Assembly (NCBI RefSeq): GCF_021065005.1
Contig: NZ_CP069247.1
Location: forward strand, 496,001-560,000
Reading direction: 5' to 3'
DNA from: Candidatus Gromoviella agglomerans
GTDB taxonomy: Bacteria; Pseudomonadota; Alphaproteobacteria; CAJXXZ01; G021065005
DNA length: 64,000 bases
Made by a program: the position numbers and the translations under genes. Positions 18,081-28,697 of this stretch are shown one piece after another. The notes under the pieces are model-generated. The model was not told the origin of the DNA. It did no database searches and worked only from the letters and a program-made list of their open reading frames with translations. How positions within the stretch are numbered: position 1 is the first letter of the stretch; the number at the start of each line of letters is the position of its first letter.

Positions 18081-21000
18081 ATGAATATGTTTAATTTTAA
18101 GGGATCTAATAGAGTTGCAGATGTAGATTCAATGTTTGAAAATTTTGATGCTATATCATTATCAATAGCTAGTCCGGATATGATACGGTCATGGTCTAGT
18201 GGAGAAGTTAAGCGTCCAGAGACTATAAACTATAGGACTGGCAAGCCTGAAAGAGATGGTTTGTTTTGTTGTCGCATATTTGGTCCTGTGAGAGATTATG
18301 AGTGTATATGCGGAAAATATAAACGCAGTAGATATGCTGGCAAGTCAGTAGGTGTGGTTTGTGAAAAATGCGGAGTGGAGGTTTGTTTATCAAAAGTTCG
18401 TAGATTTCGAATGGGTCATATCGATTTGGCTTCGCCTGTAGCTCATATATGGTTCACAAAGTCAGTTCCTAGTAGAGTTGCTACTCTTTTGGGTATGTCT
18501 ATGAAGGAATTGGATGCTATCCTTTATTTTGAGAAATATGTTGTGGTTGACCCTGGCACTACAGCTCTTGAAAAAAATCAACTTCTTTCTGAAGAAGAAT
18601 ATTTAGAAGAAGTAAATCAATGCGAAGAAACAGGAGATGAGTTTGTAGCTTTTATTGGAGCTGAGGCTATAAAAAATATGTTGTCATCTTTGGATTTGCT
18701 GGCTGAGCGTGATGCGTTGTTGCATGAAATATCTGCTACGAATTCTGATATAAAGAAAAAGAAGGCGATGAAGAGATTGGATATGGTGGAATCTTTTATT
18801 CGCAGTGGAAATAAACCAGAATGGATGATGATAGATGTTTTGCCAGTTTTGCCACCTGACTTGAGGCCGTTAGTGCCTTTAGATGGTGGTAGATTTGCAG
18901 TTTCTGATTTGAATGATTTGTATAGAAGAGTTATTAATAGAAATAATCGTCTTCGTAGGTTGATTGATTTAAGAGCCCCAGACATAATTATTCGAAACGA
19001 GAGGAGAATGTTACAAGAGTCAGTTGATGCTCTGTTTGACAATAGTAGAAGGCCTCGTCCAATTTTGGGGATGAATAAGCGGCCTTTGAAGTCTTTATCT
19101 GACTCTTTTCGTGGGAAACAGGGTCGTTTTAGGCAAAATTTACTTGGTAAAAGAGTTGATTATTCTGGTAGGTCTGTAATTGTTGTAGGGCATGATTTGA
19201 AGCTTCATCAATGTGGGTTGCCCAAAGAGATGGCAATAGAGTTATTTAAACCTTTTGTGTTAAATATGCTACGTCGGCATGGGTATGCTCAGACTTTGCA
19301 AAGTGCGAAAAAGATGATTGAAGTTGGGGCTAGTGAAGTTTGGGATGTGCTTGAAGAAGTCGTTTCTGGCCATCCAGTTCTTTTAAATCGTGCTCCAACC
19401 TTGCATAGGCAGAGTATTCAAGCGTTTGAGGTTGTGCTTACAGATGGAAAGGCAATAAAATTGCATCCATTAGTTTGTAGTGCTTTCAATGCTGATTTCG
19501 ATGGAGATCAAATGGCGGTTCATGTTCCTTTGTCTATTGAGGCTCAGATTGAAGCTAGAGTTTTGTTGATGTCTTCTAAAAATATTAGGAGCCCTGCAAA
19601 TGGTTCATTTTCTATAGTACCTACCAAAGATATGATTTTAGGTTTATATTACTTGACTTACATGGTGAATCCTGATTCTAATGATAAGGATTGTCAAAGA
19701 TTTGCGTCTGTTTCTGATGTAATTTCTGCATTAAATTCTAAAGTTGTTTATATGCATCAGAAAATTATTCTGAGATTATCTTTAAGTAGGCCTAGATTTG
19801 TTGTTACAACTCCTGGTAGGTGTGTTCTATTTCATGCATTTGAAACTGAACTTGATGAAGTGAGTTCTGGATTGTTGTCTTTTGATAATGTGAATTTTGT
19901 CTTTTCGTCTAAAACGATAAAGTTGTTTTTTACTGATATTGCTAAGAAAGTACCAGATAGTTGTATAGTTAAGATTGCAGATATATTAAAAGATTTAGGT
20001 TTTTATTATGCTACTATGTCAGGAATTTCTTTTTGTATGAAAGATATGATTGTGCCAACTGATAAGCAAGAAGTTGTTGCTCAAACTGAGGCAATGGTCT
20101 CTCAATATAGAGAGCAATTTATAAATGGATTACTTACTGATTCTGAAAGGTATAACAAAGTTCTTGCGGCTTGGTCTAAGGCGACTGAGGTTTTGTATGG
20201 ATCTCTGATGAAAAAAATAAAAGCTGAAAATGATGGGTTCTTTAACAATATACATGTTATAAGTGCTTCTGGAGCAAGAGGTTCTGAAGGGCAAATTCGT
20301 CAACTTTGTGCTATTAGGGGTATGATGACTGATACCAAAGATGAGGTTATTGAAGTGCCAGTTGTGCATTCTTTTATAGAGGGTTTGACCGTGATTGAAT
20401 ATTTTATTTCTACTCATGGTGGTAGAAAAGGTTTGATGGATACAGCTTTCAAAACAGCGAATGCTGGTTACTTGACTAGAAGATTAGTTGATGTTGCTCA
20501 AGATTGTATAATTTGCGAAGAAGATTGTGGTTGTGAAGAAGGTATTTATGTTCGAGCTGTTAAGCGAGGGGGAGAGACCATAGTTTCATTGTTTGAGGCA
20601 ATATTTGGTAGATTTACTGCAAAAGATGTGGTCTCTAAAAGTGGAGAGGTTATTTGTAGTAGAAATGAGTATATTTCTGAAGAGTTGGCTGCAAAAATTT
20701 CAATGTATGTTGATGCTGTGTGGGTTAGGTCACCTTTGGTTTGTGGCTCTAAAGATGGAAGTGTGTGCAAAATGTGTTATGGATTGGATTTGGCTAAGTC
20801 TCACATTGTTGATATGTATGAATCTGTTGGAATTGTAGCTGCGCAATCTATAAGTGAGCCTGGTACTCAGCTTACCATGCGTAACTTTCAAGCGGGTGGT
20901 TTGGCTCAGGCAGATACGGGAGAATCTGCGATTATTGCATCTGTTGGGGGAAAGGCTGTGTTTGATAATTGTAGATTTATTGAGTCTGAATATAATACAA

Positions 21001-22184
21001 TTTCTGTTGGTACATCTAGTTATATCGTTCTTATTGATGAATTTGGAGATGAGGTTGCGAGGTATAAGGTGCCTTATGGTTCATTAATGAATATTAAGGA
21101 TGGCCAACAAGTGTTAGCTAATGATGTTTTAGCTTCATGGGATCCTTATGCAACCCCTCTTATCTCTGAATTTAGTGGAACTGTAGTGTTTAGACATTTG
21201 ATTGATGGTGTCTCTTTGAAGGAAATTGTCGATGATGTTACAGGTATATCGGTTGTTTCTGTCTTGGATTGGAAGACCCTATCTAAGGGTGATAAAATTT
21301 CTCCATCTATTGTTGTAAAATTGGAAGATGGATCTGAAGTGTCTTATTCTGTTCTGCCGAGATCTGTTTTGCAAGTTTCTGATGGAGATGTTGTTTCTGT
21401 TGGTGATGTTTTGGCTCGTTTGCCTAAAGAGATGTTAAAATCTAAAGATATTACTGATGGTTTGCAGAGAGTCTCTGAATTATTTGAAGTTAAAAAGCAA
21501 AAAGAAGTTGGTGTGATGGTTGCTAGAAATGGTTCAATATCTATTGATTATGATCTTAAGGTTGGAAATATAGTATATGTAAATACTATGGATGGAGAGC
21601 GTGATAGTTATTTCATTCCACGTAGTAGAAAGATTATGGTTCAAAATGGAGATAAGGTTCGTGCAGGAGATTTGATAACCGATGGAGAGGCTTCTCTGCA
21701 TGATATATTAGCTATATTGGGAGTTGAGAAATTTGCTGATTATTTAATCAATGAGATTCAAGATGTCTACAGAATGCAAGGAATAAAGATAAGTAATAAG
21801 CATTTTGAAGTAATGGTGCGGCAAATGCTACTAAGAGTGAACATTGTAGACCCTGGTGATTCTGAATATATGGAAAATAGTGTCATTAGTTTTCATAACT
21901 ATATTAATGTTCGTAAGGCAATGTTAGAAGAGGGCAAAAGGCCTCCTGTTGGTGTGCGTAGATTAGATGGTATCACAAAAGCTTCTCTGGCAAGTGATTC
22001 TTTTATGTCGGCGGCATCTTTTAGAGCTCCTATACCTATAATTACTGAAGCTGCCATAAATAATATGGTTGATTTATTAAGAAGTAATAAAGCTGCATCT
22101 ATAGCGGGCAAGTTAATATTTGCTGGTACTGGAGGAGTTACTAGATCTAAGAAAATGAAAAAATTTAATATGGATTTACATTGA
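18081..22184 (+). CDS. rpoC: DNA-directed RNA polymerase beta' subunit
   Basis: RpoC carries the active-site Mg2+ loop NADFDGDQMAVH near residue 470. The N-terminal zinc site CICGKYKRSRYAGK with CEKCGVEV is intact. The second zinc site has Cys residues in IICEEDCGC and VCKMCYGLDL. The bridge/trigger segment with ISEPGTQLTMRNFQAGG is present. The length (1367) is normal. A GAGG site precedes ATG at 18081. A 222-base AT-rich gap separates it from rpsL. Confidence 0.97.
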   Translation: MNMFNFKGSNRVADVDSMFENFDAISLSIASPDMIRSWSSGEVKRPETINYRTGKPERDGLFCCRIFGPVRDYECICGKYKRSRYAGKSVGVVCEKCGVEVCLSKVRRFRMGHIDLASPVAHIWFTKSVPSRVATLLGMSMKELDAILYFEKYVVVDPGTTALEKNQLLSEEEYLEEVNQCEETGDEFVAFIGAEAIKNMLSSLDLLAERDALLHEISATNSDIKKKKAMKRLDMVESFIRSGNKPEWMMIDVLPVLPPDLRPLVPLDGGRFAVSDLNDLYRRVINRNNRLRRLIDLRAPDIIIRNERRMLQESVDALFDNSRRPRPILGMNKRPLKSLSDSFRGKQGRFRQNLLGKRVDYSGRSVIVVGHDLKLHQCGLPKEMAIELFKPFVLNMLRRHGYAQTLQSAKKMIEVGASEVWDVLEEVVSGHPVLLNRAPTLHRQSIQAFEVVLTDGKAIKLHPLVCSAFNADFDGDQMAVHVPLSIEAQIEARVLLMSSKNIRSPANGSFSIVPTKDMILGLYYLTYMVNPDSNDKDCQRFASVSDVISALNSKVVYMHQKIILRLSLSRPRFVVTTPGRCVLFHAFETELDEVSSGLLSFDNVNFVFSSKTIKLFFTDIAKKVPDSCIVKIADILKDLGFYYATMSGISFCMKDMIVPTDKQEVVAQTEAMVSQYREQFINGLLTDSERYNKVLAAWSKATEVLYGSLMKKIKAENDGFFNNIHVISASGARGSEGQIRQLCAIRGMMTDTKDEVIEVPVVHSFIEGLTVIEYFISTHGGRKGLMDTAFKTANAGYLTRRLVDVAQDCIICEEDCGCEEGIYVRAVKRGGETIVSLFEAIFGRFTAKDVVSKSGEVICSRNEYISEELAAKISMYVDAVWVRSPLVCGSKDGSVCKMCYGLDLAKSHIVDMYESVGIVAAQSISEPGTQLTMRNFQAGGLAQADTGESAIIASVGGKAVFDNCRFIESEYNTISVGTSSYIVLIDEFGDEVARYKVPYGSLMNIKDGQQVLANDVLASWDPYATPLISEFSGTVVFRHLIDGVSLKEIVDDVTGISVVSVLDWKTLSKGDKISPSIVVKLEDGSEVSYSVLPRSVLQVSDGDVVSVGDVLARLPKEMLKSKDITDGLQRVSELFEVKKQKEVGVMVARNGSISIDYDLKVGNIVYVNTMDGERDSYFIPRSRKIMVQNGDKVRAGDLITDGEASLHDILAILGVEKFADYLINEIQDVYRMQGIKISNKHFEVMVRQMLLRVNIVDPGDSEYMENSVISFHNYINVRKAMLEEGKRPPVGVRRLDGITKASLASDSFMSAASFRAPIPIITEAAINNMVDLLRSNKAASIAGKLIFAGTGGVTRSKKMKKFNMDLH

Positions 22185-22406
22185 TTCAATTCTCTAGTGA
22201 TTTTGTTTTGTTAAGATAACTGTGTTTTTAGTTTTTTTATATGTCAGATACTGATTTTTTGCTTAAACTCAAAGTAATTATGCATGATTTTAGAAATTGC
22301 TGGTGCACGTTTTTGATGCTTATTTACATTTTAAAACTAAATTTGCTATTGATTTTTTATAATATCTTGATAGATACTATTCCATGTGTTTTTTTGTTTT
22401 TTATTG

Positions 22407-22793
22407 ATGCCTACTATAAATCAACTGGTTAGGAAGGGTAGATCTCCTAAGAAAGAAGGTACTCCGCTTGTGAGTTTGCGCGGAGCTCCACAGAGATCTG
22501 CTGTTTGTACAAGAGTTTTTACTACTACTCCTCGTAAGCCTAACTCTGCTATAAGAAAAGTTGCTCGTGTTCGTATGTCTCATGGAGTTGAAGCTACAGT
22601 TTATATTCCTGGTATGGGACATAATCTACAGGAGCATAGTAAGGTTTTGATTCGTGGTGGTGGGCCTAAAGATTTGTCTGGAGTGAATTTTAGCATTGTT
22701 AGAGGTGTTCTTGATGCTGCTGGAGTCAAAAATAGGTCTCAGGGGCGTTCTAGATATGGAGCGAAAATTGCTAAAACTGTAACAAAAAAATAA
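22407..22793 (+). CDS. rpsL: 30S ribosomal protein S12
   Basis: S12 sits at the decoding centre. The 128-residue protein starts at ATG 22407 ([14 protein letters not shown]), as in the family. The decoding loop [18 protein letters not shown] has Arg at position 43 (codon CGT at 22533), where Lys is normal and where Arg gives streptomycin resistance in several bacteria. The second loop reads GGGPKDLSG instead of GGRVKDLPG. No Shine-Dalgarno sequence is apparent. A TATAAT lies at 22358-22363. Confidence 0.96.
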   Translation: MPTINQLVRKGRSPKKEGTPLVSLRGAPQRSAVCTRVFTTTPRKPNSAIRKVARVRMSHGVEATVYIPGMGHNLQEHSKVLIRGGGPKDLSGVNFSIVRGVLDAAGVKNRSQGRSRYGAKIAKTVTKK

Positions 22794-22822
22794 TATATTG
22801 AGATTATAGGAGGGAAATAATT

Positions 22823-23320
22823 ATGTCTCGTCGTGCTAGAGCTAATAGGCGTGAAATATCACCGGATTATAAGTATGGTGATGTTTTATTGGCTAAATTT
22901 ATTAATTGCGTTATGTGGGAGGGTAAGAGATTTATAGCAGAGAAAATTGTTTATGAAGCTATTGATGCAATGGTCAAAGAAGTGAGAAAGAGTGGAGTTG
23001 ATGATTTTGAAGGTAAAAGTGATGTCGATATATTTACATCTGCCATTAGAAATGTCAGACCTACGATTGAAGTTAAGTCCAAAAGAGTTGGTGGAGCTAC
23101 ATATCAAGTTCCAGTTCTTGTTGATGTTCGCAGATCTGAAGCGCTTGCAATCCGTTGGATTATTGGATTTGCTCGCAAAAGAGGTGGAATGCCAATGATG
23201 AAAAGGCTTTCGATAGAATTGCTAGATGCGTATTTTAATAGAGGATCTGCTATTAAAAAGAGAGAAGATACTACGAAAATGGCAGAAGCTAACAGGGCTT
23301 TTGCGCGATTTCGTTGGTAA
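22823..23320 (+). CDS. rpsG: 30S ribosomal protein S7
   Basis: S7 nucleates assembly of the 30S head and binds near the E-site tRNA. The 165-residue protein carries the expected [19 protein letters not shown] start and the blocks [20 protein letters not shown] and [11 protein letters not shown]. It is a few residues longer than the usual 156. A strong AGGAGGG precedes ATG at 22823. fusA follows after 15 bases. Confidence 0.96.
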   Translation: MSRRARANRREISPDYKYGDVLLAKFINCVMWEGKRFIAEKIVYEAIDAMVKEVRKSGVDDFEGKSDVDIFTSAIRNVRPTIEVKSKRVGGATYQVPVLVDVRRSEALAIRWIIGFARKRGGMPMMKRLSIELLDAYFNRGSAIKKREDTTKMAEANRAFARFRW

Positions 23321-23335
23321 TTTTTGGAGAATTGT

Positions 23336-25429
23336 ATGTCTAATAACGTTTTTATTGATAAGTACAGAAATATTGGAATTATGGCCCATATTGATGCGGG
23401 TAAGACAACTTTTACGGAGAGAGTTTTGTATTTTACTGGAAAAAGTCACAAAATTGGTGAAGTGCACGATGGTAAAGCAACCATGGATTGGATGATTCAG
23501 GAGCAAGAGAGAGGTATTACGATTACTTCCGCTGCTACTACTTGTTTTTGGTCTTTAAATGATGTTAAGCACAGAATAAATATTATAGATACTCCTGGTC
23601 ACGTCGATTTTACTATAGAGGTGGAGAGGTCTTTACGTGTTTTGGATGGTGCTGTGACAGTATTTGATGGAGTTGCTGGTGTTGAGCCTCAATCTGAAAC
23701 TGTTTGGAGGCAAGCTAATAAATATCGAGTACCGAGAATATGTTTTGTTAATAAGCTTGATCGTCAGGGTGCAAATTTCGACAGATGTGTGAATATGATA
23801 AGGGATAGATTGAGAATGACACCTGTCCCATTGCAAATGCCGGTTGGCTCAGAGTCTGATTTTGTTGGAATGATAGATTTGATTGCTATGAAATTCTATA
23901 AATGGGGTGGTTTGGATGCAAAAGGAGAGATGTTTGAAATTCTCGATATTCCTTCAGACATGTTAAATGAGGCTAAAAAGAAGCGACATGAGATGGTTGA
24001 TGCTATCGCAGAGTACGATGATGAGTGTATGGATAAATATTTTGCTGATGGTGACTTGTCAAATGATGATATCGTTAAGTGTATAAGAATTGGTACTTTA
24101 AAAATGGCGATTTCTCCTGTGTTGTGTGGATCTGCTCTGAAAAATAAAGGAGTTCAGCAGGTTTTGGATGCAGTAGTTATGTATTTGCCTTCTCCTGTTG
24201 ATGTTCCTAGAGATAAAATTTTTCCAAATGATGCAGAGAAGTATTTAAGTAGTGATCGAGATAATTTGTGTGATTTGCCTTTCTGTGGATTGGTTTTTAA
24301 GGTTACAAACGATCAGTTTGGTGTTTTGACTTACATAAGAATCTATTCTGGAAAAATTTCTTCTGGAATGAAAGTCTTAAATTCTTCGACTGGTGATGAA
24401 GAAAGAATTGGTCGATTAGTCTTGTTGCATGCGAACTCTCGTGAAGACGTAAATTCTGCCAGTGCTGGTGATATAGTTGCTGCAATAGGTTTGAGGAAAT
24501 CTTCAACTGGTCACACTTTGTGTGATATTTCAAATCCATTGCTACTTGAAAGTATTGAAAAAATGCAAGGTGTTATTGAGCAAAAAATTACTCCTATGAG
24601 TGATGCAGATCAGACCAAGATGTCTGATGGCTTGTCGAAATTGCTTGCTGAGGATCCTTCTCTTAGTGTTAAATCTGATGGTTCTGGCACTGTGATTGTT
24701 GGTATGGGTGAGTTGCATCTAGATATTATTGTTGATAGATTGAAGAGAGAATTTGGTTGTGAGGTTAAAATCTCTTCTCCCAAAGTTTCGTATAAAGAGA
24801 CGATTGTTAATTCTGTTACTAAGGAATATTTGCATAAAAAACAAACTGGAGGGGCTGGTCAATATGCTAAATTGACGATTGTGGTTTCTCCGACAAGTGA
24901 TGATGAATTTGTTTTTGTTGATAAGATTGTTGGTGGAGTTATTCCAAAAGAGTACATCGCTTCTGTGGAAAAAGGTATAGTAGAAGCTATGGAAAATGGT
25001 CGATTGCTTGGTTATCCTGTGGTTAATATTAAAGTTGAGTTAATTGATGGAGACACTCATTCGGTTGATTCAAGTGCAAATGCCTTTCAGATTGCTGCTA
25101 GATATGCATTTAAGGAGGCTATGGAGGAGTCCGGAATGATTTTGCTCGAGCCTATAATGAATGTTGAAGTTACTACTCCGGATGAGTTTGTTGGCTCTGT
25201 TATGGGTGATTTGAGTAGTAGGCGTGGAATAATTTCATCTAATTCTTCTCCTTATGCTGGAGTTAGTGTTGTTTTTGCTCGAGTCCCGTTGAGTGAAATG
25301 TTTGGTTACATCACGCAACTTAGAGGTATGACTCAAGGCAGGGCCAGTTATTCTATGACTTTTGCTGATTATTCTAAGACTCCTGAGGGTGTATTGGTTA
25401 AATTGAGAGAGGCAGTTGACACTAAGTGA
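23336..25429 (+). CDS. fusA: Elongation factor G
   Basis: EF-G drives translocation by GTP hydrolysis. The P-loop AHIDAGKTT, switch region [18 protein letters not shown] and [10 protein letters not shown] are all present. Domain IV/V blocks ([23 protein letters not shown]) are intact. The 697-residue length is normal. ATG at 23336 is preceded by TTGGAGA at good spacing; the in-frame TTG at 23324 is less likely. Confidence 0.97.
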   Translation: MSNNVFIDKYRNIGIMAHIDAGKTTFTERVLYFTGKSHKIGEVHDGKATMDWMIQEQERGITITSAATTCFWSLNDVKHRINIIDTPGHVDFTIEVERSLRVLDGAVTVFDGVAGVEPQSETVWRQANKYRVPRICFVNKLDRQGANFDRCVNMIRDRLRMTPVPLQMPVGSESDFVGMIDLIAMKFYKWGGLDAKGEMFEILDIPSDMLNEAKKKRHEMVDAIAEYDDECMDKYFADGDLSNDDIVKCIRIGTLKMAISPVLCGSALKNKGVQQVLDAVVMYLPSPVDVPRDKIFPNDAEKYLSSDRDNLCDLPFCGLVFKVTNDQFGVLTYIRIYSGKISSGMKVLNSSTGDEERIGRLVLLHANSREDVNSASAGDIVAAIGLRKSSTGHTLCDISNPLLLESIEKMQGVIEQKITPMSDADQTKMSDGLSKLLAEDPSLSVKSDGSGTVIVGMGELHLDIIVDRLKREFGCEVKISSPKVSYKETIVNSVTKEYLHKKQTGGAGQYAKLTIVVSPTSDDEFVFVDKIVGGVIPKEYIASVEKGIVEAMENGRLLGYPVVNIKVELIDGDTHSVDSSANAFQIAARYAFKEAMEESGMILLEPIMNVEVTTPDEFVGSVMGDLSSRRGIISSNSSPYAGVSVVFARVPLSEMFGYITQLRGMTQGRASYSMTFADYSKTPEGVLVKLREAVDTK

Positions 25430-25637
25430 TTTTGTGATGGTGTGCGATTTTTTTTGTTTTATGCTATTAAGTTTATTTTTTTTGTAAGTTTTTTCTATTA
25501 TAGCTATTGTATTTTGTTAATTCTGATTTATTTAGTTTTTAACTACTTGTTTTTTTTGTTTTTGTGGCATTTCATGATGTCATCTTTTGTTTTGATAAAA
25601 AAATTGTTTTTATTTGTTATAAAAAGCATTATTTGGA

Positions 25638-25666
25638 TTGATAAAACGCTTAATTTGTTGTATAAA
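25638..25666 (+). promoter_or_regulatory. Promoter of tuf and the S10 cluster
   Basis: TTGATA and TATAAA are separated by exactly 17 bases. The predicted start is near 25673, 34 bases before the tuf ATG, with a GGAG site in the leader. The rest of the 277-base fusA-tuf gap is T-rich and shows no credible gene. Confidence 0.7.
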
Positions 25667-25706
25667 AGCGTAACTGTTTTGTGTTTTTTGTTGGAGATTA
25701 GGAATT

Positions 25707-26936
25707 ATGGCTACTGGGAAGTTTGAGCGTAACAAGCCTCACGTTAACATTGGTACTATTGGTCACGTTGATCATGGAAAGACGACTTTAACTGCTGCTA
25801 TTACTCATTATTGTTCTAAATTTGGAATGGGTGAGGCTAGAAAGTATGCTGATATTGACTCTGCTCCTGAAGAGAAAGCTAGGGGTATTACTATCAATAC
25901 TGCTCATGTTGAGTATGAAACTAAGAATCGTCATTATGCTCATGTTGATTGTCCTGGTCACGCTGATTACATCAAGAATATGATAACTGGTGCGGCGCAA
26001 ATGGATGGAGCTATATTGGTTGTTGCGGCGACTGATGGTCCTATGCCCCAAACTCGAGAGCATATATTATTGGCTCGTCAGGTTGGTGTTCCAGCGATTG
26101 TGGTTTTTTTGAATAAATGTGATATGGTTGATGATGATGACATGATAGAGCTTGTTGAAAGTGAAATTCGAGAGCTTTTGTCTTCTTATGATTTTGATGG
26201 TGATGCTACTCCTATAATTCGTGGATCTGCTCTAAAAGCGCTTGAGGGTGATGAAATTTATTTAGAATCTGTTTCGAAATTATTGTCTGCTGTAGATGAG
26301 ACTATTCCTGTTCCGGAAAGGCCAATTGATGCTCCTTTTCTTATGCCTGTTGAGGATGTCTTTTCAATCCCTGGCAGAGGAACGGTTGTTACTGGTAGAA
26401 TTGAGAGGGGGATTGTGAAGGTTGGTGAGCCTGTGCAGATTGTTGGTTTATGTGAGGCTGAAAAATCCAAATCTTCAACGGTGACTGGTGTTGAAATGTT
26501 TCGAAAAGAATTGGATGAAGGTCGTGCTGGAGACAATGTTGGTCTTTTATTGCGAGGTATTGGCAAGGAAGATGTTGAGAGAGGTCAAGTTGTTTGTAAG
26601 CCTAATAGTGTTTCTCCACATTTTGAATTTCGTGCGGCTTGTTATGTTTTGACTAAGGAAGAGGGTGGTCGTCATAGTCCTTTTTTCGTAGATTATCGTC
26701 CTCAGTTTTATTTTAGAACTACGGATGTTACTGGTGAAATATTTGCTATTTTGACTGATGCTGATATTTCTTCTGGATCTTCGGGCGACCCCAAGGCTAT
26801 GGTCATGCCTGGAGATAATGTGCATTTGTGTGTGAGATTAATTTCTCCTGTTGCGATGGAAAAGGGAATGCGTTTTGCTATTCGTGAAGGTGGTAGAACT
26901 GTAGGTTCTGGTGTAGTTTCTGAGATAGTTAAGTAG
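25707..26936 (+). CDS. tuf: Elongation factor Tu, with an extra loop in domain 3
   Basis: EF-Tu delivers aminoacyl-tRNA. [23 protein letters not shown] and NKCDM are intact. The protein has 409 residues instead of about 395. The excess is in domain 3: after [10 protein letters not shown] the family has ~9 residues before MVMPGDN, whereas here there are 21, including [17 protein letters not shown]. The second Asp of the G-4 region and the effector loop look normal. It follows its own promoter and leads directly into rpsJ (7-base gap). It is the only tuf in the window. Confidence 0.97.
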   Translation: MATGKFERNKPHVNIGTIGHVDHGKTTLTAAITHYCSKFGMGEARKYADIDSAPEEKARGITINTAHVEYETKNRHYAHVDCPGHADYIKNMITGAAQMDGAILVVAATDGPMPQTREHILLARQVGVPAIVVFLNKCDMVDDDDMIELVESEIRELLSSYDFDGDATPIIRGSALKALEGDEIYLESVSKLLSAVDETIPVPERPIDAPFLMPVEDVFSIPGRGTVVTGRIERGIVKVGEPVQIVGLCEAEKSKSSTVTGVEMFRKELDEGRAGDNVGLLLRGIGKEDVERGQVVCKPNSVSPHFEFRAACYVLTKEEGGRHSPFFVDYRPQFYFRTTDVTGEIFAILTDADISSGSSGDPKAMVMPGDNVHLCVRLISPVAMEKGMRFAIREGGRTVGSGVVSEIVK

Positions 26937-26943
26937 GTTTGTT

Positions 26944-27264
26944 ATGGAGCAAAAATTTCGTTTAATTCTTAAATCTTATGATTATCGTTTATTGGATAGC
27001 GCTGCGTCTATGATATCTGAAGTTGTTTTTGATAATGGTGCTATGATAAGGGGGCCTGTTCCTTTGCCTAATTCTACGGAAAGATTTTGCGTTCTTCGTG
27101 GTCCGCATGTCGATAAAAAGTCTAGAGAGCATTTTAAAATAGTCACTCATAAAAGATTGATTGATGTGCTTGGTTCTTCTTCTAAAACTATTAATGCTAT
27201 GATGGATATTCCTGTTCCGTCTGGTGTTTTTATTGAAATGATTCAAATTAAGAGTGAGTATTGA
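26944..27264 (+). CDS. rpsJ: 30S ribosomal protein S10
   Basis: S10 (NusE) is a head protein and an antitermination partner of Nus[31 protein letters not shown] and [18 protein letters not shown] are family blocks. The 106-residue length is normal. It follows tuf by 7 bases. Confidence 0.96.
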   Translation: MEQKFRLILKSYDYRLLDSAASMISEVVFDNGAMIRGPVPLPNSTERFCVLRGPHVDKKSREHFKIVTHKRLIDVLGSSSKTINAMMDIPVPSGVFIEMIQIKSEY

Positions 27265-27284
27265 TTTTTATTGTGGAGGTTTTT

Positions 27285-27755
27285 ATGTATTTAGTTGCAA
27301 AAAAAGTTGGAATGACGAGGTTTTTGTCTGATTATGGAGTTTTTATTCCTTGTACTATCTTGGATCTTTCTGCACTAGGTGCTGATCAGATAGATTTTTT
27401 GAAGGAGTACAAGTTTTTTGATATAAGAGGTAAGACTAAGGGGCGGGGTTTTACTGGTAGTATGAAGCGTCATAATTTTCATGGATTGCGTGCTACTCAT
27501 GGTGTTTCTTTGTCTCATAGAAGTCATGGTTCGACTGGTTGTCGTCAAGATCCTGGTCGTGTTTTTAAGAATAAGAAGATGGCTGGTCATTATGGTTGTG
27601 AAAATGTAACAGTTCAAAGTTTGGAATTTTTATCTGTATTTGATGATTGTATGTTTGTGATTAAGGGTGCTGTGCCTGGCTTTCCCTCTTCTTCTTTGAA
27701 GTTGAGGCCTGCTATTAAGAAGTATGGTCGAGTAAAGATTGAGGTGCAAAAATGA
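27285..27755 (+). CDS. rplC: 50S ribosomal protein L3, internally shortened
   Basis: L3 reaches the peptidyl-transferase region. The start [20 protein letters not shown] and the extension loop ([34 protein letters not shown]) are well kept, including the Gln that is methylated in E. coli. Only about 20 residues join IPCTILDLS to [12 protein letters not shown], where the family has about 70, so roughly 50 residues of the beta-barrel are missing in frame. The total is 156 residues versus the usual ~209 or more. ATG at 27285 has GGAGG upstream. It overlaps rplD by four bases. Confidence 0.93.
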   Translation: MYLVAKKVGMTRFLSDYGVFIPCTILDLSALGADQIDFLKEYKFFDIRGKTKGRGFTGSMKRHNFHGLRATHGVSLSHRSHGSTGCRQDPGRVFKNKKMAGHYGCENVTVQSLEFLSVFDDCMFVIKGAVPGFPSSSLKLRPAIKKYGRVKIEVQK

Positions 27756-28390
27756 AATTAAGAGTTGTTGATTTTGTTACTGGAAATTGTGATGATTTTG
27801 TCGATTTTCCTGTTTTTGATGAACCTTTTGCTATTGATATGAGGCATTTGTCTTCTGCTGTCAGATTAAATGAATATAGGAGCCATTTGGGAGTTTCAAA
27901 AACTAAAAGTTATGCAGATGTTAGTGGTGGTGGTAAGAAGCCTTATAAACAAAAGGGTACAGGTCGTGCTAGGCATGGATCGATAAGGTCTTCTATTTGG
28001 CGCGGAGGTGCGGTCGTTTTTGGTGGATATAAATATTCGAAAACTTTTGCTATTAACTTTTCTAAAAAAGAACGAGAGTTAGCGTTTCTTCATGCTGCGC
28101 GTTATGTTTTTTCTAATTCTCAGGTTTATGTGTTAAACGATTTTGATTTTATTTTAGGTGTTACTAATTTTGATAAAAAGTCTTTTGGTACTACGTTTTG
28201 TGATGGCTGTTTGATTGTTTTTGATGATAATTTTCCAGTGGATTTTATTAAAAAGGTTAGGAATTTTTCATTTGTTAATTTTGTTCACATAAATTTTTTG
28301 ACTGTTTTTGATTTATTAAAGTTTAAAAATGTGGTATTTACTAAATGCAGTTTAGATTTGTTGGTTGGGAGGGTTGCATGTCGTCTATAA
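27752..28390 (+). CDS. rplD: 50S ribosomal protein L4
   Basis: L4 lines the exit tunnel. The tunnel loop is conserved: [20 protein letters not shown] with WRGGAVVFG. The C-terminal half is divergent and Phe-rich. The length (212) is normal. It overlaps both rplC and rplW. Confidence 0.94.
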   Translation: MKLRVVDFVTGNCDDFVDFPVFDEPFAIDMRHLSSAVRLNEYRSHLGVSKTKSYADVSGGGKKPYKQKGTGRARHGSIRSSIWRGGAVVFGGYKYSKTFAINFSKKERELAFLHAARYVFSNSQVYVLNDFDFILGVTNFDKKSFGTTFCDGCLIVFDDNFPVDFIKKVRNFSFVNFVHINFLTVFDLLKFKNVVFTKCSLDLLVGRVACRL

Positions 28391-28680
28391 TGAATGTGGT
28401 AATCTCTTGCTTAGGTGGAGAAAAGGCTATTGCTAGAGAGTCTAGGTTTTATTATACATTCTTGGTGAATGATTTTGCTAATAAGGTTCAAATAAAGAAT
28501 GCTCTTAGTCTTATATATGGAGAATCAGTCACAAAGTTGAATGTTATGCGTTGTAAGGAAAAAGTAAATCTTCGCAAAAGACAATCTCCCGTTGCTTTGA
28601 CTTCTCGGCCAAGTAGATTTAAGAAGGCTATTGCTTTTTTTGGTGGGAAGCAAATAGATGTGTCTGGAACTAGGTTTTAA
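28378..28680 (+). CDS. rplW: 50S ribosomal protein L23
   Basis: L23 surrounds the tunnel exit and docks trigger factor and SRP. The C-terminal half ([17 protein letters not shown] and FKKAIAFF) fits the family; the N-terminus is divergent, with [17 protein letters not shown] choose ATG at 28378 because GGGAGGG lies directly upstream inside rplD. The gene overlaps rplD by 13 bases. The product has 100 residues. Confidence 0.92.
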   Translation: MSSIMNVVISCLGGEKAIARESRFYYTFLVNDFANKVQIKNALSLIYGESVTKLNVMRCKEKVNLRKRQSPVALTSRPSRFKKAIAFFGGKQIDVSGTRF

Positions 28681-28697
28681 TTTGTGTTGGAGAGATT

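Noticed and set aside
22241-22432. 63-codon ORF in the rpoC-rpsL gap
   Set aside because: No ribosome-binding site, overlaps the rpsL start, and is low in complexity; more likely untranslated leader.
25442-25726. 94-codon hydrophobic ORF between fusA and tuf
   Set aside because: It reads through T-rich leader DNA, begins with GTG, overlaps tuf, and its Phe/Leu/Ile content is what poly-T DNA gives in any frame.
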